DNA of 64,000 nucleotides, from assembly GCA_023014485.1 (NCBI GenBank), contig JAJOZX010002360.1, positions 1 to 64,000 of the forward strand, read 5' to 3'. The position numbers and the translations under genes are program-made. The first letter of the stretch is position 1. Each line of letters opens with the position of its first letter. The notes under the pieces were generated by a model that saw only the letters and a program-made list of their open reading frames with translations, ran no database searches and was not told where the DNA came from. Origin of the DNA: Bathynomus jamesi. Lineage: Eukaryota > Arthropoda > Malacostraca > Isopoda > Cirolanidae. Shown in pieces: positions 20,794 to 32,763 of this stretch.

Positions 20794-23170
20794 CTAAAAC
20801 ATGTTCATAATGTCTTGCTTTGACTTGAAAACTGGCAACAATTCTCTGTGATCGATCCTAGCACGAACAAAAACCATTTCTTCTCTCTCGCCCATACACT
20901 GCATGAGCTGCAGCTGAAACTTCCTGGATGCTTTTTCACAGCTTTGAGTGTGAACTGAGAAGTTCTCAACTTCAAGTGGAGACCTGAGAAGCTCCTCAAC
21001 TTCTGTTGACATCTTACAAGTGAAGAGTGGCTCATACAGTTTCTCCTTATCCCAATAATCAGAGCAATTGGAGAAGTAGCATCAAATTCAGTTTAGGGAT
21101 TCTATGAGTTCTCAGACTCATATCTCCATACTCAGACTTACCTCTGATTCTTGATCATCTCAACCACCCATGCCCTCTCCTCCTCATCCTCACTGCACAG
21201 GAGAGAGGCAATGAGGCTCTCACTGTGAGCATGATATGCTCCACGAACTATCACATGAGTGATTATGTTCCTGACTTCAGAGGTCTGGCTTTCTCAGCAG
21301 TCCCAGCGGTCAGTCACAATATGGTGAGGTCCATACTTCATGTGATGCCACCTTGATCTCAAAATACATCTTAAAGTAGAAGTCCATGCAAAACTTCAGC
21401 AGCACCTCCAGCTTCTTCAACACACCCTCTTCAGACCATGCCGCCGCATCCACAGCATAACAGAGCATCACCTGTAGCCAGCCAGCGTGACTGATTCAGT
21501 GGGCCACACTTCAGACCAGCAACTTCCTTGCTCAAATCTCCTGTCTTGAGAGCTTTGATCAGTAGGTAGCAGTTCTTCTGGTCAGTGCTAAGGTTCTGTA
21601 CAATGCTTCTGGCAGTTCAATTATATCTCCTCTTGGCAGAGCCTTGAAGCTAAAATTGACAGGTATGTCATTGATCTTCTCCAAAAGTTTTCCTATTGGG
21701 CCACTGAACCCAGACTTGTGCGTGTTAGGGACCATGTGCCTGAGATGAGTTCATTAATATGCAACTGGCATATCAGCCAGTGACACTTGTGACCTAGCAG
21801 TCTCTCCAAGTGAGTGATGGCTCCTCCATCAGGTCCTGTTTGGTTGGTGGAGTTACCCCAAGGACCACAATAGTATATTTGGCACCATGAGCACTAATCC
21901 ACTCAAACAGAGCCTGAGCTATCTTCAGTGCAGGTTTCTCATTTCCTTCAGGTTCTTCTGGTGTACAATGGAAGAGATACTTCCCCTCAGGTTCCCAGGT
22001 AACACTATAGTGCTCTTCAGTTGTAATATCAGGATGGAAGCGGCCAGTTTCTTCATTTGTACCTCATGATCTTGTCTTCTTATCTTGTTTTCCATCAAAG
22101 AAAATTCCCTTGATCTCCTCTCCTTCTGTCCTTTTCTCCAGGGCCTCCACCGAGGCACCTATTACAGACTCCTTACCCCTCCATATCTTCACCCTGTCAA
22201 CAGCTAGATATGCCTTATCAGCAGATAGATGGCCAGCTTTGATGAGATCTTGCAAGAAACCAGTTGCAATGGCTGCTGCACGAGTGTTTGCCACCTTGAA
22301 CCTGACTGCAGCCGCAGCAGTGCTTGAGATATCCATGTAGTTCCTCCTGGAGAGGTGGCCACTTTGCCAGTGTTGGCACTGGAGCTTGTGCCTGGTGCAG
22401 TACTGGAAAAATCTGTGTCAGCAGTAGGAGCTGCTCTGCCTGGAGACTCTTGCAAGGAAGTCCTCATCATCATCATCATCACCATCATCAGCTCTAAGCA
22501 GTAGCTCCTTTTCTTCTTCCTCTTTTCTGTTTCTCTTCTCAGCTGCCCTTCTGTTCTTCTCCTTCCTCTTAGCAGCCTTCACCTGCTCACTGTTTCCTTC
22601 ACATCAACAGATGCCATCTGGAAGCCAGAAACTTTGAGGTTTTGATCCTCTGGTAATGGAGCCACTCTAGCTCTAGCTTTGGAATCTTCTGAGGCAGAGG
22701 ACAGTCACAGTTGACATGAACTCTAGCAGCAGAGCCAGAGCAGCCAGATGCTTCAGTTCCACAGACAGTGATATCATGTCTGCAGGTTATGTCAACAATG
22801 TATCAAGTCAGATATTCTCTTCTCTCTCTTTGCAGCCTTCACTCTGCCATTCACTAGGTCAATCATTTCATTCCACCTGACAAGAATCTTCCTGGCAATG
22901 GATCTCTCTTGAATGATCACAGGAGGAGTGAACATTGCTTTTGCGCCAATGTGCCAGTACCAGTGATGCCAAGTCCTTAGCCAAATCTTGCAGAGAGTAC
23001 TGAGCTCTCTTCATATCATTCAGAAGCAGCTTCTCTTCCTGGAGGAGGATTCCCTCTCGAAACACAGCTCTCCAGTTGGAACTTCTGTGGAAAATAACTG
23101 CTTGCCTGGACACCAGCTCACTCAGCTTTGAACCAGAACTTTTTCTGGTCTTTCGTCCTTGCTTAGCCAT
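20794..23170 (-). pseudogene. Putative transposase of the 3.9-kb element, frameshifted
   Basis: Start at 23170: MAKQGRKTRKSSGSKLSELV. Then come a helical region with an acidic DDGDDDDDEDF tract near 22480, a conserved block KVANTRAAAIATGFLQDL and YLAVDRVKIWRG with GIFFDGKQDK (22290-22085), and a block readable as YLFHCTPEEPEGNEKPA (about 21990-21935). GPIGKLLEKINDIPV (about 21715-21665) and SVHTQSCEKASRKFQLQLMQ (about 20980-20910) follow, ending with KQDIMNMF at 20794. I recall the same block order in unnamed multicopy proteins of arthropods, but cannot name the family. At least four frame changes and in-frame stops show it is dead. Termini and 8-bp duplication suggest a divergent hAT transposase; that is inference, since I could not place the catalytic triad. 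Confidence 0.65.
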
Positions 23171-23417
23171 GGTGGCTACACAATCTTCACCAAGCTTGTA
23201 TCTGAAACAGAAAATATCACAGTGAAACTCTAGTAGCCTATAACAGCCGTTACAATGGTTTTGTTTGGTAAGAACGGGTCTGTTACATTTGTACTACAGT
23301 GTATGTACTGCACAGCTGTTCTGTATATAACCAGAAACGAAAAATGAAAATTTGAACACAAACATGATTTTAGCAAAAGTTCAAGAAAAAACCCCTCCTA
23401 AAATTTAATTTTACATA

Positions 23418-23981
23418 GGAATACACAGTGGTGTAGTGCTAAATAAAGAAGTGAGGGAACGCATTTTGAAAGTTTTACTCAGATGCGGGGGGGACAATGG
23501 CGAGCGCGGCGAGCCATACAGCTGGGGGTCCGGGGGCAATGTAAGCCCCCCCGGAAAATCTTTTGAAATCTGACCAATTTCAGGGATATTTGAGGTCATA
23601 TGCACTGGATATTAGGATATATTCCAAGGTTGAAGATGCAGTATTTCCAGTGTCATTTAGATATATGACATCCGTACGATCAATAAAAATAGCTAACAAC
23701 TGGAATGATTAACTGAAAAAAAGTTAACAACTGGTACGCCGTGGTGACTGTTCACCATATCTTATAGGCTAGCATTGCCTCAGTCGAAGCTAAAAGAAAT
23801 GAAGCAGTTAATGATTCTTTCTCATATTTCTTCTAGGGGTGGGAATTAAAATTTCATGACGTTAGAGATTTGTAAGTTCGGATTTATTTGAAATAATGAG
23901 GGAACGCCGTTCCGTCTACCAAAAAAAGTAAGGGAACGCCGTTCCCACGCATTCCCACAGCACTACACCACTGGGAATACA
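23418..23981. mobile_element. 548-bp hAT MITE nested in the 3.9-kb element
   Basis: The element proper is 23426-23973, ends CAGTGGTGTAGTGCT inverted at AGCACTACACCACTG. The flanks GGAATACA (23418-23425 and 23974-23981) are identical. Inner repeats GAGGGAACGC / GGGAACGCCGTTCCC are inverted. No ORF. Confidence 0.92.
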
Positions 23982-24036
23982 TACTGCCAATCTTGAAATT
24001 CGCGCTTCAATGAGCATGATACATCCTAGTGTGTGT

Positions 24037-24173
24037 AGTTTTAGGAAACTTCAACTGTCGCGGCATAAACTGGGAACACAGGACTGATGATGCCGAAGGG
24101 AGGAGACTTTGTTGATGAGAACTTCCTGACTCAGTAGGTCAATGGGCCTACACGAGGCGAAAACGTTCTAGAC
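24037..24173 (+). pseudogene. LINE fragment, part 2 (endonuclease middle)
   Basis: Continues the endonuclease (TTTTAGGAAACTTCAACTG, the GNFNCRGINW region, then FVDENFLTQ and STRGENVLD in mixed frames). It ends at the MITE at 24174. Confidence 0.8.
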
Positions 24174-24373
24174 CAGTGGTTCTTAACCGGGGGGGCGCGC
24201 CCCCCTAGAAACAGGAATTTCTCTAATTGTATTTGTTATTCTCTTAACGAGAGCATGGGCTAATATTGAGAAGTTATTGAGAATGTTATTTTGATTGAAG
24301 GGGGGCGTGGAGGGAAGGACCAATTCCTAGAGGGGGCATGGTAGTAAAAAGGTTAAGAACCACTGTTCTAGAC
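24166..24373. mobile_element. 192-bp hAT MITE with TSD
   Basis: The element proper is 24174-24365, ends CAGTGGTTCTTAACC and GGTTAAGAACCACTG. TTCTAGAC is duplicated on both sides (24166-24173, 24366-24373). It interrupts the LINE endonuclease. Confidence 0.93.
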
Positions 24374-25117
24374 TGTATTCACGACCGAAGACAACCTCGT
24401 CACTGGCCTCACCGTTGACGAATCGTTGGGCGAGAGCGATCACGGTCCGATTAGGTTCTGTGTCTGCGTCCCTCGGGTGAAGCGTAGTAACTCGAGAGGC
24501 AGTAAGCTCGATCTATGGCGGGCGGACTTTGTTGGCTTCCGGGATAGCGTAAATGAGATGGGGTTAGAGGTCGGCGGGGATGTTGAGGGAGTGTGGGGTG
24601 CATTCAGGGACGAGTTTATGGTGCTGCAGTCTGCTGCCATACCCTCAAAACCGGTCACCCCTGCTTCAACGCAGCCTAAGTGGTTCAGTCGTGACATCGC
24701 TTCAGCTATCCGAAATAGGAAAGCTGCGTATAGGAGGGCGAAGGCTAATCGTTCCCATGAGAACACTGAAGCGTATGTCCGTCTGTGCAGGGAAGTAAAG
24801 GCGAAGGTTAGGCTAGCTAAACGTAACGAACAATTCCGGGTGGTAAGCCTCTGCAAGGGGAACCCTAAGGAGTTCTTCAGTTATGTTAATAGGAGAAAGC
24901 CCATTAGAAGCATAATAAGCCCGTTAAAGGGCCCCAGCGGCGCGCTGCGGACCTCCGACGCGGACATCGTTAATGTGCTGAATGAGTACTTTGCGGGAGT
25001 GTTCACCAGGGAGGACACCCGCGTCATCCCCGAGCCAGGCGTCAGGCACGAAGGTGCTGGCCTGAATAGTGTTCGGTGTACCGCGACAGTCGTTGTAGGT
25101 AAATTATTAGAGGGTAT
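24366..25117 (+). pseudogene. LINE fragment, part 3 (endonuclease end and inter-domain region)
   Basis: The longest clean piece of this LINE copy (open at 24426-25090). It starts with GESDHGPIRF, the final endonuclease motif (SDH), followed by LWRADFVGFRDSV. Next is the basic linker typical of CR1/L2 ORF2 (PKWFSRDIASAIRNRKAAYR, EAYVRLCREVKAKVRLAKR, GNPKEFFSYVNRRKP), and a pre-RT segment (VLNEYFAGVFTRED). It ends at VVGKLLEG where a solo LTR is inserted (25118). The RT core of this copy is lost. Confidence 0.88.
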
Positions 25118-26090
25118 TGTAGTGTCTTGCACCACAGGATTATCTTTTATTAATGAAAAATTTGGCACAAATTGGCACGAATGAAATGAAATATTTAAAT
25201 CTAAATACTTAAATACAAATTAAATGTCCAGTTAAACATGTCCAATGATTAATTTTTATTCTTAAGCACCCAATGAATAGAAATTTAAGTAAAAATTAAA
25301 GTGCAATTATTAAAGAAGTTCGAAGCAAATATAAAAATATATTTTGTGCCTTTCAAACAACGCAAATTTTGAGGCATGGTGTGACTAGATTTGAGTTTAC
25401 TTTTAAGGATTCTTTTAGTTTGTTAGTAAAATCGTTGAGCGAAAAAACGTATTGGCAACGACAACACAAGGGACGCCAAGTTTCCCGCCATCATATACAA
25501 TCAAAAAGCACGCACGCAAGCAAGTAAGCAAACCTTCTCCACGGTATGTTTCGTGTATTTCCAATGTACCGAGCTCATAATATTTTTTACTATTGCATAT
25601 CTGTATGCAATGCCGCATACTGTGGTTTCAATTTTTGCAAATTGGCAACAATCAAACCACACAACTGATTAGCGTAGCATTGCAATTGTACTGCCCTAGG
25701 CTACACTGGTCTAGCCTAGCATATAATTTCTTAGTGCTGCCTTAAGGAGCTTATGCTGTATTCTAAATAGTAAATAGCAATAAATAATAAGACATTAGCA
25801 AGCTTTATACTGTTTGTGATTATTACTGAAAGATTCATACTGTAAATTATCTTAGACTAAGCTAGGCCTATCTATGGGAAAGTCAAATTGTAATTTACTC
25901 TAGCCTAGCTGAGGCCTACCGTAGCCTTTGTTTTAGATAACTAACCTCAGCCTACTATATTGAAGAGGCATAGGCCTGCTCATTAATTTTCTTAGTATAC
26001 TTTACTTTATAAGCCTATTATGTTTCATGTTATTTTCTTAGCAGATGGCCTACTAATCATTTGTGGCCTACATACTTTCTTAGATAGTTT

Positions 26091-27344
26091 TGTAGTGCCT
26101 TGCACCACAAGAGTATTCTTTGTTAGTGAAAGCTGCCACAAGTTGGCATGGGTGAAGTATTTAAATATAAATAAATAAATAAATGAATACAAGTTAGATA
26201 TGTCCAGTGATCGAATTTAATTCTTAAGAATTCAGTGTGGTGTGACTAGACATGAATGGGCTTTTAAGGATTATTTTGGCTGGTTGGTAAAATTATTAAG
26301 TAAAAACAAACTTGTGTGCAACGACAACACAAAGGACGCCAAAAAAAACCATTATATTCGAAATCACCCCGCCAGCAAGCAAAGTTCCTTTGTGGTATGT
26401 TTTGTATTATAATATTTATTCTTTACTATTTCATATCTGTATGCAATACCGCATACTGCAGATACTAACGCCTTATACCGTTTGCAATTAGTACTAAGAT
26501 TCATACTACAAATAGTAATGTAAGATTCATATAATAAATTACTTAGGCTAAGTTAGGTCTAGGCTAAAGCCAAATTGTAACTAGCCTAACTGAGGCCTAC
26601 CATAGTCTTTGTTTTAGATTAACCTCAGCTCAATATGTTGAAGAGGCAAAGGCCTGCCTATTAAATTTCTTAGTATATTTTTACTTTATAAGCCTATTAT
26701 GTTTCAGTTATTTTCTTAGCAGATGGCCTACTAATCATTTGTAGCCTACATATTTCCTTTAGTCTTCCCATTCAACTTAACACAATCCCATAACCAGAAT
26801 TAACTGTAATTTATCATCCACAGGTTACTGGGGCCTATATAACCTATATGTATTTTAATTATTAATTATTGCCATTTTATTATTCTTTTTCTCCGAAATA
26901 TACTTACAGTATTCTTGTCTCTCTTTGCAGACAAGGTTGTCATTGTGGCTATTATCTTTGTTATTTATTATCTTTTAGTTATTATTATATTGTATTATTA
27001 TTATATATTCTATTATATTATTAGTATTATTGCATATTATTATAATCAGTATTATTTGCAGACTGTTATATATTAGCCAAACGGGCCATTATTTAATCTC
27101 ACCATTATAAGTCCATCAAAGTTGTTACGGGTAAAAATCCCCTTTGCATATACTCATTAATTGTTGTCAATAAAATATAAAAATTCATATTGATTTAATA
27201 ATCAGTCCTTCCCTTCTTTTATTAAAATTAACTTTGCGCCGCAGTGCCGGATGCCAATCTAGTACTTGGGCGCTGGTGACCCTGGCATATAGTTAATTAT
27301 CTACGTAAACTTGTAAAGGTCTAAATAAAAAAAGGACTCTTACA
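26091..27344 (+). repeat. 5' LTR of the Gypsy element
   Basis: Begins TGTAGTGCCTTGCACCAC and ends CTCTTACA. It should hold the promoter and polyadenylation signals; AATAAAATATAAAAA near 27170 is a candidate. ATTATT-rich tract near 26940-27060 differs from the 3' LTR. Confidence 0.92.
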
Positions 27345-27570
27345 ATTGGACCTCCTGGAGTGACCAAACACCGTAATTTATGCAAAAAAAAAAATTTCTA
27401 AAAGTTTTTTCTCAATTTTTGTCAATATATTCAGTCTGCATCTATAATTTTATTAAATTCACTAGTACAAAGCACTCACCTGTACTGGAAGTGTATTCTA
27501 TTGCAAAATATATTCCTTTTATTTTGCCTTTTTATAAATTCAGCATTTTCTAAAGTTTTTTTATGCAAAT

Positions 27571-27884
27571 TTACTTATATTTTGCAAACAGCCTATACGC
27601 AGACTATTTTTCTGCTAATATTGGGCTACATCATAAAAAAATTTTTTACTTATATTTGTAAACAGCCTATACGCAGACTATTTTTCTGCTAATATTGGGC
27701 TACATCATAAAAAAATTTTTTACTTATATTTTGTAAACAGCCTATACGCAGACTATTTTTCTGCTAATATTGGGCTACATCATAAAAAAATTTTTTTACT
27801 TATATTTGTAAACAGCCTATACGCAGACTATTTTTCTGCTAATATTGGGCTACATCATAAAAAAAAAAAAAAAAAAAAAAAAAA
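27571..27884 (+). repeat. 75-bp tandem repeats in the Gypsy leader, ending in an A-run
   Basis: Four copies (starts near 27571, 27646, 27720, 27796) of a unit containing ACAGCCTATACGCAGACTA and CTGCTAATATTGGGCTACAT. The last copy ends in about 25 A. The array lies between the 5' LTR and gag, where packaging signals are usually found. Confidence 0.93.
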
Positions 27885-28051
27885 TTTTCACGTAACTTTT
27901 TGTTATTGGCATTCATAACTCAAATTGAGTCTCATACTCAACCAAGCTTACCTGAAGCCATTATTTACATTCAACAACATTTGTTGAAATCTTGTCAGTT
28001 TGTGACACATTTTAAATTTTTTTTAGTACCTTGTAACAAATAATAGCCACA

Positions 28052-29084
28052 ATGACCAATAACAACCTAGGGTCATCCAATGGTGGTACTCCAAATTCAC
28101 CACCTATAACGGACTTTCTCACAATGTATCAGCCTACCACTCCACAATTCACCGCTGAAGAGCCTGGAATCTTTGTGAGTCAACTGCGGGATTATTTGAG
28201 ATAAAAGGAGTTACGGACCCACGAACCAAGTTCCTGTCACAAAGAACCTCCTGCCTACACAAGTATACAAAGTAGTGCGGGATGTAACTCTATTGCCTCC
28301 GTCTGACCAAGCTTTTGAGAGCCTCCTCAGCGAGTTAGTCAGGAGACTCGGCCAATCAGAAGAAGAGCGACTCAATGCTCTACTCAAGGACCAAGTTCTT
28401 GGGGATCAAACGCCAACAGCCTTCCTGAGACATCTGCAAGACCTGGCTGGACAGACCAATGAAGACGATAAAAACTCACCCTTAATGCGACGCCGCTTCC
28501 TCAATGGTCTCCCTACTGCCCTACGGCCAATGCTCCGTTGTATGCCAGATGATACAGACCTCCTCACAATGGCCAAAACAGCTGATAAGATGATGATTGA
28601 AATCCACCTTGGCCAAGTAGATAACCACACCCATCACCCCCAAATCTGTGCCACGCAGGACGACAATCTGAGTCCGGCTGCACAAGGTCTTAAAGTATCC
28701 AATGAAATTCTACGAACACTTAAAGAAGAATTTAAAGCTCTCCGAATAGAGCTAGCTAACAACAGGGAACGAGAGAGAAGTTCTTCAAGACAAGGACGAC
28801 CCTCTGGTCCAATTAGAGCCTCCCAATATGAACCTGGACAACGCCTCGTTCTCCTACAACCACAGCCACCGCAAACAGGTCAGTTGGTTGCTCCTAATCC
28901 AAATCTATTAGCCTTACCTCATCCTCAATCCTCAATCCCCACTACTCAGCCCCATTCTCAACCTATTTCCTTACCACAGTCTACTGTTCATACCCCTCCT
29001 TGCTGGTATCATGAAAAGTTTAAAGATCGTGCAACGCGCTGTCTCACACCTTGCCCATGGACTCCTAACCCTCCTTTAAACTAA
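28052..29084 (+). pseudogene. Gypsy gag
   Basis: Start at ATG 28052 (MTNNNLGSSNGG). A stop arises at 28202 after a one-base frame slip; the frame then changes again near 28270 and stays open to 29084. The capsid-like core is visible (FESLLSELVRRLGQSEEERL, TAFLRHLQDLAG, LPTALRPMLRCM). Near the end CWYHEKFKDRATRCLTPC is a CHCC-type motif, not the usual CCHC knuckle. CHCC gag motifs are known from the CsRn1/Kabuki group of Gypsy elements, so that placement is possible. Gag would form the particle shell and bind element RNA; this copy cannot make it. Confidence 0.85.
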
Positions 29085-29092
29085 CCAGGCTG

Positions 29093-29656
29093 GTGTCACA
29101 GGCGTCTGACGCTACAGCCTCTCAAGCCTCTCCTCCTATCCTTACTTCAACTAACCCTACCACTACCTCATTTAACACTGTCAAACCAACACCTACGTAC
29201 GCAAGTAAAGTTAAAGAATCGCAACCTACTTATTCAACCACAGCTAATTTAATACCCCCAACTAATTCTCCAAATACAACACAAACTCCTTCCCACAGCA
29301 ATACTAACCTTCTTCCACAAAAATTTAATGATTCACAAACTACTGCACCACCTGGTCCAACATTCACCTTGCATGATCCACTTTCAGGCTATGCATTCCT
29401 TATTGACACTGGAGCTCAATACAGTGTTATTCCTGCAACAGCCGCAGACCGTGCAAACGGACCTTCTCCTTTCATTTTACGTGCAGCTAATTCTTCATCT
29501 ATTCACACTTATGGACATCGTTCTATTTCAGTTTCTCTTGGACTTAGACGTGTTTTCCGCTGGATATTTCTTGTCGCGGATGTATATACTCCAATGTTAG
29601 GCTCTGATTTTCTTTCTGCTAATGATTTATTAGTGATGTTCGTAGAGCACAATTAA
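29093..29656 (+). pseudogene. Gypsy pol, aspartic protease part
   Basis: A threonine/proline-rich linker (first about 90 residues) is followed by a retropepsin-like domain: FLIDTGAQYSVIP carries the catalytic DTGA, and PMLGSDFL is the conserved C-terminal strand. It would cleave the gag-pol polyprotein. The ORF ends at 29656 after a frame slip; in the next frame the sequence runs into the reverse transcriptase ORF. Confidence 0.85.
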
Positions 29657-29697
29657 TTGATAATGTCACATATCTTTCAGTAATTGGTTCTCCTACC

Positions 29698-31350
29698 GTG
29701 CACCCCTCTTCATTATTGGCAAGTTCTCTGCCACAGTGCTCACCTGCTATAGAGCAGCTCCTAAATGAATTTTCTTCACTTACTCAACCCTGTTCTAAGG
29801 ATACCCCTATTAAACACACTGTTGTCCACCGTATTGATACGGTAGGCTCACCTGTTTTCACCCGCCCACGTCGCTTAGCTCCAGATCGTCTTGCAATTGT
29901 GAGACGAGAGTTTGAACACATGCTTGAACTCGGTATTATACGGCCTTCAAGTAGCCCGTATGCCTCTGCTTTACACATGGTCCCAAAACCTACACCTGGA
30001 GACTGGCGTCCATGTGGAGATTATCGTGCTTTGAATGACAACACGATTCCAGATCGCTATCCCCTTCCTCACTTACACGATTTTACTTCTGCTCTCCATG
30101 GCACCACAGTATTTTCACGCCTTGACTTGGTGCGAGCCTTTCATCAAATTCCTGTACACCCTGATGATGTACATAAAACTGCTATAACAACCCCTTTTGG
30201 GTTATTTGAAATGACAAAAATGCCATACGGACTGCGTAATGCGGCCCAAACTTTTCAACGCTTCATTGATGAAGTGTTGAGAGGTCTCTCCTTCACTTTC
30301 ACATATGTCGATGACATTCTCATCGCAAGTTCTTCTCCCTCAGAACATATTCAACATTTACGCTTAGTTTTTTCTCGGTTGGCAGAATATGGTGTATTGC
30401 TAAACCCTGAAAAATGTGTCTTTGCTGTAGATGAACTCACCTTCTTAGGACACAAAGTTACTTCGAAGGGCATTTCTCCTCTCGAAAATAAAGTATCTGT
30501 CATAAGGTCTTTCCCACAACCGCAAACTCAAAAGCAACTTCGCCGCTTTTTAGGGATGGTAAACTTCTACCATCGCTTCATTCCTCAGTGTGCAAACATT
30601 CTTGCACCCATAACCTCTCTTCTTCGCCAATCAAAAAGGGGCAGATCCACTGCAGTTCTGTGGAACCCCGAAGCTACCAACGCTTTTTCACAAGCAAAAG
30701 AGGCTATAGCACGAGCTACATGCCTTGTTCACCCTCAACCAGACGCTCCTCTGAACTTAGCCACTGATGCCTCTGACGTTGCCGTGTCAGGAGTGCTCCA
30801 GCAGCTTGTTTCAGGCGTTTGGGAACCTCTCGCATTCTTTTCACGCAAGCTCTCACCTTCACAAATGAGGTACAGCACTTTCGGTCGAGAGTTGCTGGCG
30901 ATATACCTCTCCATCCGTCATTTCAGGTCATTCCTGGAAGGACGTGACTTTAGCATTTTTACGGATCATCGTCCGTTAATATTTGCTCTCCATTCTCAAT
31001 CAGACTCTCATGCTCCTAATGAGCGAAGATACCTTGATTTTATTCTTCAATTTACTTCAGACATTCGACACATTTCAGGTTCTTTGAATGTTGTGCCGGA
31101 TGCGCTGTCTCGCATCTCAGCAATTTCTGACCCTGGACACTCTCACATCAACCTTTCAGAGATGGCTAAGGCTCAGTCCACGGATACAGACCTCCAAACT
31201 CTTATTAATTCACCCACTTCATTGCAAGTCCGCTCTTTACCAGTTGAACCCAAGTCAGACTTACTAATTTTATGTGACGTCTCGACTGCGCTGTTTTTGC
31301 TAAACTCCATTCCCTTTCTCACCCGGGAATTAAGGCCACCCAAAAATTAA
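29698..31350 (+). pseudogene. Gypsy pol, reverse transcriptase and RNase H
   Basis: A 550-codon open stretch. The RT domain spans about residues 45-250: [35 protein letters not shown] (first catalytic D), [17 protein letters not shown] and [10 protein letters not shown] (catalytic YVDD). [20 protein letters not shown] and [11 protein letters not shown] mark the connection. RNase H at about 340-460 has [32 protein letters not shown] and FTDHRPL. All key residues are present. The end ([14 protein letters not shown]) is out of frame with the integrase and appears shortened by a small deletion. Confidence 0.92.
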
Positions 31351-32716
31351 TTGCAGCTAGGTTTGTATGGCCAAGTATGCACAAAGATATCCGCAATTGG
31401 ACTCGATCTTGCCTTCAATGTCAGCGTGCCAAAGTTCACCGACACACAAAGTCAGAAATTGGTACCTTTCCTTTGCCAAAGGCTCGTTTTGAGGCCATAC
31501 ACCTAGACATAGTCGGCCCCCTCTATTCTTCTCGAGGTTATACCTATCTTCTCACTGTCATTGATAGGTTCACAAGATGGCCAGAAGCTGTTCCTTTGAC
31601 TTCTTGTACTGCTTCTGCAGTAGCTCACGCCTTTGTTTCATGTTGGGTTTCCCGTTTTGGAATACCTGCAACCATTTGCACAGACAGAGGTGCCCAGTTT
31701 GAATCGGCCTTATGGAAGGAACTCATGCTCCTTCTTGGGACTGAGCGCATCAGAACAACAAGCTATCACCCGCAATCCAATGGGGTGATAGAACGCTTCC
31801 ATCGTCAACTTAAAAGTTCCTTGCGAGCCACTGATCCATCTACTACATGGGTGGACAGGCTACCCTAATCCTACTCGGAATTCGTACTGCTCTGAAGACT
31901 GATCTTGCATGCTCTGCAGCAGAATTAGTTTACGGTACCACACTCCGGTTACCCGGAGAATTTTTCACACCTACACCCATTAACCCCGCATGTGATCCTG
32001 CTTCGTATGTTAAGACATTACGCTCTGTTATGAAGCAAATTCGTCCCACAGCACCTAGAACTTCCACTTCACAAACTACCTTCGTTTCCCCTGATTTACA
32101 AACTTGCACACATGTTTTCTTGAGACATGATGCTCACCGCTACCCTCTTCACTGCCCCTATGATGGTCCCTTCCTTGTGCTAGACCGTAAACCCAAAACT
32201 TTCATCATTGACAAGGTGGGCAAGCGTGAAACTGTTTCTGTGGACCGCTTGAAACCAGCATACCTTGATTTTTCTCCAACAAAAGATCCTATCCTCCCTC
32301 AATCTTCTGTACCTCCACCTCAAATACAGGTACAGCAACTATCCTCCTCAACTTCTGTACCTCCACCTCAAATACAGGTACAGCAACCTATCCCTCCTCA
32401 ATCTTCTGTACCTTCATCTCATATACAGGTACAGCAATCTACCCTTCCTAAATCCTATGTACCACCACCTCATCCGAGGGTACAACAATCTATCATCCCT
32501 CTTCCAATTCTCCTTCATTATCGCAACCAACTGTCTTTGAACCAGCCAGTGGCTCCATCGCACAGGCACCAAGAATCCCCTTCCCCCAATGTCCCTACTG
32601 CACCTGTAGCACCATCCATGCCTTCAGAACCAGTGCTGCAGGATATTGCCATCCAAAAGCAAACAACGACTCGTTCTGGAAGAGTCATTCGTAAGCCAGT
32701 GCGTTTTGACATTTAA
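31310..32716 (+). pseudogene. Gypsy pol, integrase
   Basis: The integrase continues in another frame from [17 protein letters not shown] (HHCC zinc-binding region, RSCLQCQRAK) into the catalytic core: FEAIHLDIVGPL (D), TICTDRGAQFES (D) and SYHPQSNGVIERFHR (E). A one-base loss near 31865 shifts to the frame of 31847-32716. That frame carries LACSAAELVYGTTLRLPGEF and a GPY/F-like C-terminal domain (YDGPFLVLDRKPKTFIID, SVDRLKPAYLD). A repeated SSVPPPQIQVQQ tail follows. The catalytic triad is intact although the frame is broken twice. Confidence 0.9.
32296..32500 (+). repeat. Tandem repeats at the 3' end of integrase
   Basis: About four units of roughly 54-60 bp encode SSVPPPQIQVQQ-like repeats (CCTCCACCTCAAATACAGG). 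The repeats keep the coding frame, so they expanded while the ORF was under selection or by chance in multiples of three. Confidence 0.85.
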
Positions 32717-32763
32717 GTGTTTTTTTTTTACCCCTGACAACCATGTTTTTGGGGGGCAGTACT

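Larger units (their letters stand above)
20115..24036 (-). mobile_element. 3.9-kb hAT-like transposon with a little-known transposase
   Basis: The element proper is 20123-24028. The ends read TAGGGTGTATCATGCTCA and, inverted, TAGGATGTATCATGCTCA, followed inside by a shared AATTTCAAGATTGGCAG and TATGTATTCCTATG stretch. It is flanked by GTGTGTGT on both sides (20115-20122, 24029-24036); the uninterrupted minus-strand LINE at 15980-16010 confirms that only one such 8-mer was there before insertion. The interior encodes one minus-strand transposase-like protein. A MITE is nested at 23426-23973. Confidence 0.88.

Noticed and set aside
26091..27344. Gypsy LTR ending earlier, at a TGGTGACCCTGGCA tRNA-primer-like site (about 27276)
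   Set aside because: The same sequence is present in the 3' LTR, and target duplications of two elements (GTTT, GTAT) place the LTR end at ...TTACA.
27571..27884. CRISPR-like array
   Set aside because: Units are adjacent 75-bp repeats without unique spacers and lie inside a retrotransposon leader.
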